Positions 1 to 5,798 of a stretch of DNA of 5,798 nucleotides are shown here, in pieces (position 1 is the stretch's first letter; each line of letters opens with the position of its first letter). The stretch comes from Giesbergeria sp. Its GTDB lineage: Bacteria > Pseudomonadota > Gammaproteobacteria > Burkholderiales > Burkholderiaceae_C. Made by a program: the position numbers and the translations under genes. The stretch lies in assembly GCA_030690515.1 (NCBI GenBank), contig JAUYGP010000451.1:1-5798 (forward strand), read 5' to 3'. The notes below the pieces were generated by a model, which saw nothing but the letters and a program-made list of their open reading frames with translations, made no database searches and was not told the origin of the DNA.

Positions 1-198
1 GCTGGAGCGGGTGCCGTCCTCTGGCCAGAGCAACAGCGACCACTGGCCGTAGAGCTGCCCTGGTTGCATATGGACACTCTGGCATGCGGGGGGCACTGTC
101 GGCGCGTTGCCCTGGGCCACGGCCAGCCCGGCAGCAGTCCAGGCAAACGCCGCGGCACAAGCCAGTGCCCATGGGATGGAGTGACGACGAATTTTCAT
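1..198 (-). CDS. Exported protein of unknown function, 5' part only
   Basis: The visible part is the first 66 codons; the reading frame is open to the left edge, so the C-terminus is missing. The protein begins MKIRRHSIPW and has a classic Sec signal peptide: a basic start (K2, R4, R5), a hydrophobic alanine-rich core at about residues 8-27, and an A-V-A site at 26-28, predicting cleavage before Q29. The mature part has a cysteine at 39 and a tryptophan-rich stretch around residues 50-60 (GQWSLLLWPEDG). C14 does not sit in a proper lipobox, so a soluble periplasmic or secreted protein is favoured over a lipoprotein. The ATG (198-196) shares an ATGA with the rep stop (197-195), and there is no strong Shine-Dalgarno sequence before it, so translation probably depends on ribosomes finishing rep. 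I do not recognise the family. The existence of the gene rests on the signal peptide, the overlap and a frame with GC-rich third positions. Confidence 0.72.
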   Translation of the reverse strand, partial: MKIRRHSIPWALACAAAFAWTAAGLAVAQGNAPTVPPACQSVHMQPGQLYGQWSLLLWPEDGTRSS

Positions 199-2276
199 GG
201 TGTTTCAGCGGCTTTCAGTGCCGCCTGCTCGGTCGCTCGCTGGGCAAACTCGGAACGCAGCGCGCGCAGTTTTTCGCGCGGATCTTCCTTGACCGTGTTT
301 TCATCCAGTGCCATTTCCTTGATGAAGCGGCTGGCCTGGCCGGGAACGCTTTCGCGGCCCTTTTTCCGCCGCTTGAGCCAGCTCACCGCCAGCGTGCGCT
401 GGGCGCGTGTGATGCCCACGTACATCAGGCGGCGCTCTTCCTGCAGGCGCGAGAGTGTCTCGTCGCTGACCTTGAGTTGCTTGCCACCGTCGTCGTCGAG
501 CTTGAAGGGCAGCATGCCCTCGGTGACGCCGACGAGGATGACGTGCGGCCACTCCAGTCCCTTGGAGGCGTGCAGGGTCGAGAGCGTGACCACGTCCTGG
601 TCCTTCTCGCGGTCCGACAAGGTGGAGAGCAGGGCAATGGTCTGCGCCACTTCCAGCAGGCTTTTGGATTCACTGGCGACCACGCTGCCTGCCGTGTCGT
701 CGATCTGGCCACCCGCGCGCTGAGCCATCCAGTCGCAGAACTCCAGCACATTGGTCCAGCGGGCAGCAGCGACCTTTTCGCTGTCTTCGCTGTCGTACAG
801 GTGCTTCTCGTAATCGATTTCTTTCACCCAGTCGGCCAGGAAGGCGCGGGCGGCATCCTGCCCCAGCGTGTGCCGTGCCCGGTATTCCAGGTCGTTCACG
901 TAGCGGCCGAATTCGTGCAGACCATCGAGCGCGCGGCGCGGCAGGGCGGCGGGCAGCATGGGCGAGAACAGGGCTGCGAACATGCTTTGCTTGTGCTGCG
1001 TGGCGAATTGGCCCAAGGCCCCCAGTGTGGTATGGCCTATGCCGCGTTTGGGGCTCGTAATCGCCCGCAGGAAAGCGGGGTCGTCGTCCTGGTTGATCCA
1101 CAGCCGAAACCAGGCGCACAGGTCGCGGATTTCGGCCCGGTCAAAAAAGCTGGTGCCGCCCGAGACCTTGTACGGAATGTTGGTGCGCCGCAGGGCCTTT
1201 TCGAATGGCTTGGCCTGGTGGTTGGCACGGTAGAGGATGGCAAAGCTCTTCCACGCCGGTGGTGGGTTGGCGCTGGCGCGCAGGCTCTGGATGCGCGCCA
1301 CGGCGCGGTCGGCCTCGTGCTCTTCGCTGTCGGCATCGACCACGCGCACCGGTTCGCCCTCGCCCAGTTCACTGAACAGCGTTTTGGGGAACAGCTTGGG
1401 GTTCGGGCCGATAACGTTGTTGGCCGCGCGCAGGATGGCGCTGGTCGAGCGGTAGTTCTGCTCCAGTTTCACCACCTGCAGTTGGGGGTAGTCGAGTGGC
1501 AGTTTTTTCAGGTTGTCCAGCGTGGCGCCGCGCCAGCCGTAGATGCTTTGGTCGTCGTCGCCCACGGCGGTGAAATGGCCGCGCTCGCCCACCAGAAGTT
1601 TCAGCAACTCGTACTGCGTGGCGTTGGTGTCCTGGTATTCGTCTACCAGCACATGGCTGAGTTGGCGCTGCCACTTCTCGCGCACCTCAGGAAAGTCGCG
1701 CAGCAGCTTGAGCGGCAGGCCAATCAGGTCATCAAAATCCACGCTCTGGTAGGCCGTCAGACGCTCTTCGTAGCGCTGCATCAGCACGGCAATGCTGCGC
1801 TCGTGGTCGTCCTTGGCCTGGGCCAGCGCCTGCGCGCCATTGAGCCCCATGTTCTTCCACAGGCTGATGGTCCATTGCCATTGGCGCGCAGTGGCGGCGT
1901 CGGTGGTGCCCCCGGCAGCGTCTTTCAGGATGCTGGTGACGTCGTCGCTGTCCATGATGCTGAACTGGGGTTTGAGGCCCAGCAGCTTGCCGTCCTCGCG
2001 CACTAAGCGCACGCCCAGCGAGTGGAAGGTGCAGATCAGCACGTCCTTGGATGGGCGCCCGATCAGGCTCTTGGCACGCTCACGCATTTCGGCGGCGGCC
2101 TTGTTGGTGAAGGTGATGGCGGCGATGGCCTTGGGTGCCATGCCCCGTTCGATCATGTGCGCAATTTTGTGCGTAATCACCCGCGTTTTGCCCGAGCCTG
2201 CCCCCGCCAGCACCAGGCAGGGGCCCTCGGTGTAATGCACGGCGCGCAATTGCGCAAGGTTCAGGCCAGAGGACAT
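195..2276 (-). CDS. rep: ATP-dependent DNA helicase Rep (UvrD/Rep family, SF1A)
   Basis: A 693-residue 3'-5' DNA helicase that uses ATP to unwind DNA and help forks past bound proteins; E. coli Rep has about 673 residues. All SF1A motifs are present in order: Q motif (LNLAQLRAV, 5-13), Walker A (AGAGSGKT, 24-31), motif Ia (AITFTNKAA, 53-61), TFHSLG (83-88), Walker B/motif II (VDEYQDTN, 211-218), motif III (VGDDDQSIYGWRGA, 238-251), motif IV (QNYRS, 273-277), motif V (TLHASKGLEWPHV, 567-579) and motif VI (EERRLMYVGITRAQ, 613-626). GGTSFF (373-378), FSELG (301-305) and the EEHEADR stretch (318-324) match Rep more closely than UvrD or PcrA, which is why I chose rep. The frame stays open 42 codons further up, to 2402, but the family N-terminus begins at the ATG at 2276, so I use that. 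No Shine-Dalgarno sequence precedes it; the mRNA there is pyrimidine-rich. The stop overlaps the ATG of the next gene. A PcrA/UvrD2-like paralogue is the only alternative. Confidence 0.93.
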   Translation of the reverse strand: MSSGLNLAQLRAVHYTEGPCLVLAGAGSGKTRVITHKIAHMIERGMAPKAIAAITFTNKAAAEMRERAKSLIGRPSKDVLICTFHSLGVRLVREDGKLLGLKPQFSIMDSDDVTSILKDAAGGTTDAATARQWQWTISLWKNMGLNGAQALAQAKDDHERSIAVLMQRYEERLTAYQSVDFDDLIGLPLKLLRDFPEVREKWQRQLSHVLVDEYQDTNATQYELLKLLVGERGHFTAVGDDDQSIYGWRGATLDNLKKLPLDYPQLQVVKLEQNYRSTSAILRAANNVIGPNPKLFPKTLFSELGEGEPVRVVDADSEEHEADRAVARIQSLRASANPPPAWKSFAILYRANHQAKPFEKALRRTNIPYKVSGGTSFFDRAEIRDLCAWFRLWINQDDDPAFLRAITSPKRGIGHTTLGALGQFATQHKQSMFAALFSPMLPAALPRRALDGLHEFGRYVNDLEYRARHTLGQDAARAFLADWVKEIDYEKHLYDSEDSEKVAAARWTNVLEFCDWMAQRAGGQIDDTAGSVVASESKSLLEVAQTIALLSTLSDREKDQDVVTLSTLHASKGLEWPHVILVGVTEGMLPFKLDDDGGKQLKVSDETLSRLQEERRLMYVGITRAQRTLAVSWLKRRKKGRESVPGQASRFIKEMALDENTVKEDPREKLRALRSEFAQRATEQAALKAAETP

Positions 2277-2339
2277 GGGGGAGGAGGAGCGGACGAACAC
2301 CGCGCAGGCGGGCGTCCAGGCAGAGGGAGTCGGGCGGCA

Positions 2340-2345
2340 ATGATA
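2340..2345 (-). promoter_or_regulatory. Possible -10 box for rep
   Basis: Read on the minus strand this is TATCAT, five of six matches to TATAAT, about 64 bases upstream of the rep ATG. I see no good -35 hexamer at 16-18 bases, so this is a weak candidate, supported mainly by its place in the divergent spacer. Confidence 0.2.
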
Positions 2346-2449
2346 CCGGCGCAGCATTTTGCATGGTGGTAAGGCAGCCGCCTGTCGCCGAGGCCCTGTC
2401 ACTGCCGCAACACCGGGGGAGAGGGTGCGGCTCTATGCTGGCGCCGGCC

Positions 2450-2478
2450 TTGTGTGCTGGCAGGGTTTGCCGTAAAAC
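2450..2478 (+). promoter_or_regulatory. Weak candidate promoter for the acid phosphatase gene
   Basis: TTGTGT (2450-2455) and TAAAAC (2473-2478) are 17 bases apart, the ideal sigma-70 spacing, with three and four consensus matches. Transcription would start near 2485, inside or just before the ribosome binding site, which leaves a very short leader. The match is poor, so the true promoter may lie further upstream. Confidence 0.22.
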
Positions 2479-2484
2479 ATTTCC

Positions 2485-2490
2485 AAGGAG
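2485..2490 (+). promoter_or_regulatory. Ribosome binding site that fixes the phosphatase start
   Basis: AAGGAG lies seven bases before the ATG at 2498. It is the only strong Shine-Dalgarno sequence seen in this window and decides the start over the in-frame ATG at 2363, which would put about 45 non-conserved residues before the signal peptide. Confidence 0.85.
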
Positions 2491-2497
2491 ACATTGC

Positions 2498-3343
2498 ATG
2501 ACCTTTGTTCGTACGCTCGGTGGCCTGACCGCCGCGTCTTTGCTGGTGCTGCTCTCGGCCTGCGCGGGTCCGTCCCGCTCCCCAGTGCCGCCCACGGCCC
2601 CTGAGCAGATCGGCGAGATCCGCCCCGGCACGGGCATGCTCAACGGCTATCTGGACCGCAAGGCCCTGCCCAATAGCCTGGCCTTGCTGCCGCCCCCGCC
2701 CGCCGCTGGCTCGGCCGCGCTGGGGGCAGACCAGGCGGCCTACCGCGCCACCCGCTCCTTGCTGGCCACGTCGCGCGGCGCGTTGGCCGCCAGCGATGCG
2801 CGCCTGGAGTTTCCGGCCGCCGCCGAGGTGTTCGCCTGCAGTGCCGCGCTGGACATCACGATGGAAGCCACGCCCCACCTCTACACGCTGCTGCGCCGCA
2901 CGCTGGTCGATGCAGGCCTGGCAACCTACGGCGCCAAGGAGCACTACAAACGCACACGCCCCTTTGTGGTGAACAAGGAAGGCACTTGCTCGCCCCAGGA
3001 CGAGCCGCGCCTGGTCAAGGATGGTTCCTACCCATCAGGCCACAGTGCGCTGGGTTGGGGTTGGGCGCTGCTGCTGACCGAACTGATGCCCGAGCGTGCC
3101 GATGCCCTGCTGGCGCGCGGCTACGCCTTTGGCCAGAGCCGGGTGGTGTGCGGTGTGCACTGGCAGAGCGATGTGGAGGCGGGTCGTGTGATGGGCGCCG
3201 CCGCCGTTGCAGGGCTGCACACCGATCCGGTGTTTCAGGCGCAGATGCGTCTGGCCGCCGGGGAAATCCAGCGCCTGCGTGCCGATGGGCGAGGTACCAC
3301 GCGCCAGTGCGCTGCTGAAATCGAAGCGCTCAAGCTGCGATAG
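2498..3343 (+). CDS. Class A acid phosphatase (PAP2 superfamily), lipoprotein
   Basis: A 281-residue enzyme of the vanadium-haloperoxidase-like PAP2 fold that removes phosphate from a broad range of organic phosphomonoesters outside the cytoplasm. All three signature blocks are intact: K-x6-RP (K147 to R154-P155), PSGH (179-182) and SR-x5-H-x3-D (S214-R215, H221, D225). By family knowledge H221 is the nucleophile that forms the phosphohistidine and H182 the general acid. The N-terminus is a lipoprotein signal peptide: a hydrophobic run at about 8-20 followed by lipobox L-S-A-C with C22. The residue after C22 is Ala, not Asp, which predicts outer-membrane sorting. A proline-rich linker (about 24-70) precedes the catalytic domain. 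Cysteines at 114, 164, 218 and 271 could form disulfides in the periplasm. Length is near the usual 230-280 for the class. Start chosen from the AAGGAG at 2485-2490. No symbol is given because phoN/phoC/aphA naming cannot be decided from the motifs. Confidence 0.9.
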   Translation: MTFVRTLGGLTAASLLVLLSACAGPSRSPVPPTAPEQIGEIRPGTGMLNGYLDRKALPNSLALLPPPPAAGSAALGADQAAYRATRSLLATSRGALAASDARLEFPAAAEVFACSAALDITMEATPHLYTLLRRTLVDAGLATYGAKEHYKRTRPFVVNKEGTCSPQDEPRLVKDGSYPSGHSALGWGWALLLTELMPERADALLARGYAFGQSRVVCGVHWQSDVEAGRVMGAAAVAGLHTDPVFQAQMRLAAGEIQRLRADGRGTTRQCAAEIEALKLR

Positions 3344-3358
3344 GCGGCGTTGCGGCAT

Positions 3359-3378
3359 GGGCCGGGAGTCGTCGGCCC
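3359..3378 (+). terminator. Weak GC-rich hairpin behind the phosphatase gene
   Basis: GGGCCG (3359-3364) pairs perfectly with CGGCCC (3373-3378) around an eight-base loop, starting 15 bases after the phosphatase stop. No run of T follows, so it is not a canonical intrinsic terminator and may be a chance feature of GC-rich DNA. Confidence 0.2.
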
Positions 3379-3384
3379 CTGCTG

Positions 3385-3413
3385 GCGACATGGAGCCTTG
3401 GCGGCCCCACAAT
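3385..3413 (+). promoter_or_regulatory. Candidate promoter of the AEC transporter, leaderless type
   Basis: GCGACA (3385-3390) and CACAAT (3408-3413) are separated by exactly 17 bases, each with four of six matches to the sigma-70 consensus. Seven bases after the -10 box lies the GTG at 3421, so transcription would begin at or next to the first coding base. No Shine-Dalgarno sequence lies in the last 20 bases before the GTG. Both facts point to a leaderless mRNA. This is inference from spacing and has not been compared with mapped starts. Confidence 0.45.
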
Positions 3414-3420
3414 AGCGCCC

Positions 3421-4374
3421 GTGCTGTCCGTCCTGCTCGTTACCTTCCCCTTCTTTGCGCTGGTGCTGTGCGGCTACCTGGCCGCGCGCGGCGGCATTTT
3501 GCCGCAACCGGCCATTCCGGGGCTCAATGCCTTTGTGCTGTACTTCGCGCTGCCGTGCATGCTGTACCGCTTTGGCGCCAGCACGCCCATTGCGCAGTTG
3601 CTGGACCCGGCGGTGGCCGGTGTGTACCTGCTGTGTGCGCTGGTGATGGTGGCGGGCACGGTGCTGGCCACGCGCGGCCCGCGCACCAACTGGAACGACG
3701 CCGCTTTTGGCGCCCTGGTGGCGGCTTTTCCGAATACGGGGTTCATGGGGGTGCCGCTGCTCGTCGCGCTGCTGGGCGCGCAAAGCGCGGGCCCGGCCAT
3801 CGTCACCATCGTGGTGGACATGATCATCACCACCTCGCTGTGCATTGCGCTCTCGCGTCTCGATGGTGCGGGCACCCACGGCGTGGGCGTGGCACTGCGC
3901 AATGCCTTCCGGGGCATGGCCACGAACCCCATGCCCTGGTCGATTGCGCTGGGGGCACTGGCGTCGGCCTTGCAGTTCAGCCTGCCCGGCCCGGTGGACA
4001 AAACGGTGGCCATGCTGGCCGATGCTGCTTCGCCTGTGGCGCTGTTTACCATTGGCGCCGTGCTGGCGCGCTCGCAGATGAACCAGCACGAGCGCGTGCT
4101 GGTGCGCGACTATGTGCCCGTGGCGCTGGCCAAACTGCTGGTGCACCCGCTGCTGGTGTGGGTGGTGGGCCGCACAGCCATGGCGCTGGGGGTGCCGCTG
4201 GATCCGTTTGCCTTCACCGTGCTGGTGTTGCTGGCCGCGCTGCCCAGCGCCAGCAATGTCTCGTTGCTGGCCGAGCGCTTTGGCGCGCACAACGGGCGTG
4301 TGGCGCGCATCATTCTGGTGTCTACTGCGCTGGCGTTTTTGAGCTTCTCTGCGGCTGTGGCCTTGCTGACCTGA
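3421..4374 (+). CDS. AEC-family (auxin efflux carrier type) membrane transporter
   Basis: A 317-residue inner-membrane secondary carrier, the usual length for the AEC family (TC 2.A.69; about 10 membrane helices), whose bacterial members move organic acids such as malonate or malate, or remain without a known substrate. Hydrophobic segments are seen at about 3-21, 34-50, 64-83, 96-119, 125-145, 171-187, 203-216, 231-250, 262-276 and 294-315. Family marks include the LNAFVLYFALP segment (35-45), FPNTGFMGVPL (103-113, typical of the N-terminal half), SPVALFTIGAVL (204-215), KLLVHPLLVW (238-247) and LPSASNVSLLAERFG (274-288). The start is a GTG; no in-frame ATG exists shortly upstream and the next one is at residue 47, inside the second helix, so GTG is the best choice. 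It lies 77 bases behind the phosphatase gene on the same strand, but a promoter candidate right before it suggests independent transcription. Substrate cannot be told from the sequence; malonate is a common database label only. Confidence 0.9.
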   Translation: MLSVLLVTFPFFALVLCGYLAARGGILPQPAIPGLNAFVLYFALPCMLYRFGASTPIAQLLDPAVAGVYLLCALVMVAGTVLATRGPRTNWNDAAFGALVAAFPNTGFMGVPLLVALLGAQSAGPAIVTIVVDMIITTSLCIALSRLDGAGTHGVGVALRNAFRGMATNPMPWSIALGALASALQFSLPGPVDKTVAMLADAASPVALFTIGAVLARSQMNQHERVLVRDYVPVALAKLLVHPLLVWVVGRTAMALGVPLDPFAFTVLVLLAALPSASNVSLLAERFGAHNGRVARIILVSTALAFLSFSAAVALLT

Positions 4375-4396
4375 ATGCTATGCAATGTATAGCATT
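4374..4396. repeat. Perfect 8-base inverted repeat at the transporter 3' end
   Basis: AATGCTAT (4374-4381) and ATAGCATT (4389-4396) are perfect inverted copies around a seven-base spacer. The repeat begins on the last base of the transporter stop codon. Its AT-rich stem stands out from the GC-rich surroundings. It could form a hairpin in transcripts from either side and may help end or stabilise them, but no T run follows on either strand, so intrinsic termination is uncertain. Confidence 0.5.
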
Positions 4397-4412
4397 TGGC
4401 GTTTGATACATC

Positions 4413-4434
4413 GGCGTTAGAGCGCTAAAACACC
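4413..4434 (-). terminator. Imperfect hairpin directly behind the priA stop
   Basis: Read in the priA direction, GGTG-TT-TTAG pairs with CTAACGCC around a CGCT loop, giving two four-pair stems with a two-base bulge and one G-U pair. It begins at the base after the priA stop. On the plus strand the G-U pair becomes a C-A mismatch, so the structure suits priA mRNA better. No U-rich tail follows, so it may protect the 3' end rather than terminate. Confidence 0.3.
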
Positions 4435-5798
4435 TCAAATCGCCAGCGGGTCCACATCCACCAGCCACCGCATCAGCCCCTTGTGTTCGGGCTGGCTGCG
4501 GGTGGCTTGCAGCACCGGTTGCCATGCTGCCAGAAAGCGTTGCAGCGCGGTGCGGTTGCTGCCCTCGACCAGCATCTGGGCGCGCTCCACCTGGGCCACG
4601 CGCTGGATGGTGAGTGGCACCGGCGGGTAGAGCGTGACCATCTCGTGCCCGGGCAGGGCGCTGGTCTGCGCGGCGCTGCTGGCGGCGCGCAGAAAGCCTT
4701 GGGCCACCTCTTGCGTGCGGGCGTCGGCGCGCACCAGGGCCTGGTAGGCAAACGGCGGCATGGCCGCTTCTTCGCGTTCCTTGAGCTGCTGCGCGGCAAA
4801 CGCCGGGTAGTCGTGCGTGCGCAGGGCCTCGAACACGGCGTGGCCCGGGTGAAAGCTCTGCACCCACATCTCGCACCGCGTTCCCTGGGCGGCCATGTAG
4901 GCGGCGTCGCGCCCGGCCCGGCCTGCCGCCTGCATGAGCAGGGCCAGCAGGCGCTCGGGCGCCCGAAAATCGCTGGAGAACAGGGCGCCGTCGGGCTGCA
5001 CCGCCGCCACCAGGGTGATGCGCCGAAAGTCGTGGCCCTTGGCGATCATTTGCGTGCCCACCAGCACATCGACCTCGCCCGCGTGCACCTGGGCCAGCTG
5101 GCTTTGCAGGGCCCCCTTGGCGCGGGTGCTGTCGGCGTCGATGCGCGCCACGCGCACGGGGCTGCCGTCCGGGCGCTGCACGCCGTCCAGCAGGGTGGCC
5201 AGTTGTTCTTCGAGCTGCTCGGTGCCCCGTCCCAGGGCCACGATGTCGGGGCTGCCGCAGCCGGGGCAGGCGCGCGGTACGCGCACGGCAAAGCCGCAGT
5301 GGTGGCAGCGCAGGCTGCGGTCGATTTTGTGGAACACCTGGTGCGCGCTGCAGTGCGGGCAGTCGCTCTTCCAGCCGCAGTCCTGGCAGTGCAGCACCGG
5401 GGCATAGCCCCGGCGGTTGAGCAGCACCATGCACTGCTCGCCACGCGCGATGCGCTCCGTCATGGCCGCCAGCAGCGGGGCCGAGAACACGGTACGCCGG
5501 GGCTGGTGGTTCATGTCCACGCGGCGCACGCGGGGCAACTGCGCGGCGCCAATGCGGCTGGGCATGGCCAGGCGCTGGTAGCGACCGCCTTCAGGGTCGT
5601 CCGCGCTGGGCGGGCGGCTGGCGTGCCAGCTCTCCAGCGAGGGGGTGGCCGAGCCGAGGAGAACCTTGGCGCCCTGTTCGCGCCCGCGCCACACGGCCAG
5701 GTCGCGCGCCGAGTAGCGGGCGCCTTCCTGCTGCTTGTAGCTGGGGTCGTGCTCCTCGTCCACCACGATCAGGCCCAGGCCCGGCAGCGATGCAAACA
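4435..5798 (-). CDS. priA: Primosomal helicase PriA, C-terminal part (5' end outside window)
   Basis: The visible 453 complete codons are the C-terminal three-fifths of PriA, the 3'-5' helicase that recognises abandoned forks and starts reloading of DnaB. Numbering from the first full codon at the right edge: motif II DEEH (13-16), followed by the DPSYKQQEG stretch typical of PriA; motif III GSAT (48-51); NRRG (127-130); eight zinc cysteines at 137, 140, 146, 149, 164, 167, 177 and 180, with the same spacing as I recall for the E. coli protein; GTEQLEE (191-197); RIDAD (218-222); VGTQMIAKGHDF (246-257); DGALFSSDFRAPER (269-282); and motif VI QAAGRAGR (289-296). The C-terminus ends in DVDPLAI, matching the family's DVDP ending, so the 3' end is intact. 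The N-terminal DNA-binding and Walker A regions lie beyond the window. It converges with the transporter gene across 60 bases. No frameshift or missing key residue is seen. Confidence 0.96.
   Translation of the reverse strand, partial: FASLPGLGLIVVDEEHDPSYKQQEGARYSARDLAVWRGREQGAKVLLGSATPSLESWHASRPPSADDPEGGRYQRLAMPSRIGAAQLPRVRRVDMNHQPRRTVFSAPLLAAMTERIARGEQCMVLLNRRGYAPVLHCQDCGWKSDCPHCSAHQVFHKIDRSLRCHHCGFAVRVPRACPGCGSPDIVALGRGTEQLEEQLATLLDGVQRPDGSPVRVARIDADSTRAKGALQSQLAQVHAGEVDVLVGTQMIAKGHDFRRITLVAAVQPDGALFSSDFRAPERLLALLMQAAGRAGRDAAYMAAQGTRCEMWVQSFHPGHAVFEALRTHDYPAFAAQQLKEREEAAMPPFAYQALVRADARTQEVAQGFLRAASSAAQTSALPGHEMVTLYPPVPLTIQRVAQVERAQMLVEGSNRTALQRFLAAWQPVLQATRSQPEHKGLMRWLVDVDPLAI

Larger units (their letters stand above)
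2277..2497. other. Divergent spacer between rep and the phosphatase gene
   Basis: These 221 bases separate two genes transcribed away from each other, so they must carry the start signals of both. I see weak promoter candidates for each side (2340-2345 minus, 2450-2478 plus), one clear ribosome binding site for the phosphatase, a GC-rich palindromic patch (GGCGCCGGCC, 2440-2449) and a CCTGTC repeated at 2381 and 2395. Open frames crossing the spacer on both strands look like extensions of the neighbouring coding frames rather than genes. Confidence 0.6.

Noticed and set aside
84..2006. A 640-codon open frame on the plus strand opposite rep
   Set aside because: It is in exact codon register with rep on the other strand. 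Stops there would need TTA, CTA or TCA codons in rep, which GC-rich genes avoid, so the frame is open by composition. The translation has no recognisable domain, and all helicase motifs are on the minus strand.
2277..2402. A 42-residue N-terminal extension of Rep in the open frame
   Set aside because: The residues are unlike any Rep N-terminus, and the family's conserved start (LNLAQLRAV before Walker A) begins right after the ATG at 2276.
2363..2497. A 45-residue extension of the phosphatase from the ATG at 2363
   Set aside because: It would bury the lipoprotein signal peptide inside the protein; the AAGGAG at 2485-2490 clearly serves the ATG at 2498.
2080..2643. A minus-strand frame running from inside rep through the divergent spacer into the phosphatase gene
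   Set aside because: It overlaps two solid genes on either side, shows no domain or ribosome binding site, and is explained by low stop density in GC-rich DNA.
3235..4290. A 351-codon minus-strand frame opposite the transporter, rich in His and Gln
   Set aside because: Same-register antisense of the transporter. The His/Gln richness is what GTG and CTG codons give when read backwards; no start signal or domain supports it.
3207..4406. A 399-codon plus-strand frame across the phosphatase end and the transporter
   Set aside because: It is a shifted frame of two well-supported genes, with a translation rich in Ala, Gly, Arg and His and no motif.
4322..5434. A 370-codon minus-strand frame overlapping priA
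   Set aside because: Shifted frame of priA with Arg/Pro/Gly-rich translation; priA in the proper frame carries every expected motif.

Overview
The window looks like ordinary chromosomal DNA from a high-GC betaproteobacterium, most likely Burkholderiales and probably Comamonadaceae (Acidovorax-like). The grounds are the GC-rich third codon positions throughout, near absence of TTA, CTA and TCA codons, and the type of genes and promoters seen. The family-level placement is inference; no marker gene fixes it.

Layout, left to right. Positions 1-198 (minus) hold the first 66 codons of an exported protein of unknown function; it runs off the left edge. Its ATG overlaps the stop of rep (195-2276, minus), a full-length UvrD/Rep superfamily 1 DNA helicase, in a 4-base ATGA junction. 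A 221-base divergent spacer (2277-2497) separates rep from a plus-strand gene (2498-3343) for a lipoprotein class A acid phosphatase with all three family signatures. After 77 bases comes a plus-strand AEC-family (auxin efflux carrier type) transporter, 3421-4374, whose GTG start has no Shine-Dalgarno sequence but sits directly behind a plausible promoter, suggesting a leaderless mRNA. A 60-base convergent spacer with two small hairpins separates it from priA (4435 to beyond the right edge, minus), of which the C-terminal ~453 residues are visible.

How the genes relate. rep and priA both encode 3'-5' helicases used at stalled or collapsed replication forks, and here they lie about 2.2 kb apart on the same strand, separated by two apparently unrelated envelope genes on the other strand. 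The phosphatase and the transporter could both serve nutrient handling (phosphate release; organic-acid transport), but nothing in the sequence ties them together and the transporter seems to have its own promoter.

I found no RNA gene, insertion sequence, CRISPR array, phage gene or defence-island signature, and no convincing new multi-gene system. The items most worth a second look are the leaderless transporter, the coupled unknown exported protein, the lipid-anchored phosphatase, and the hairpin spacer.
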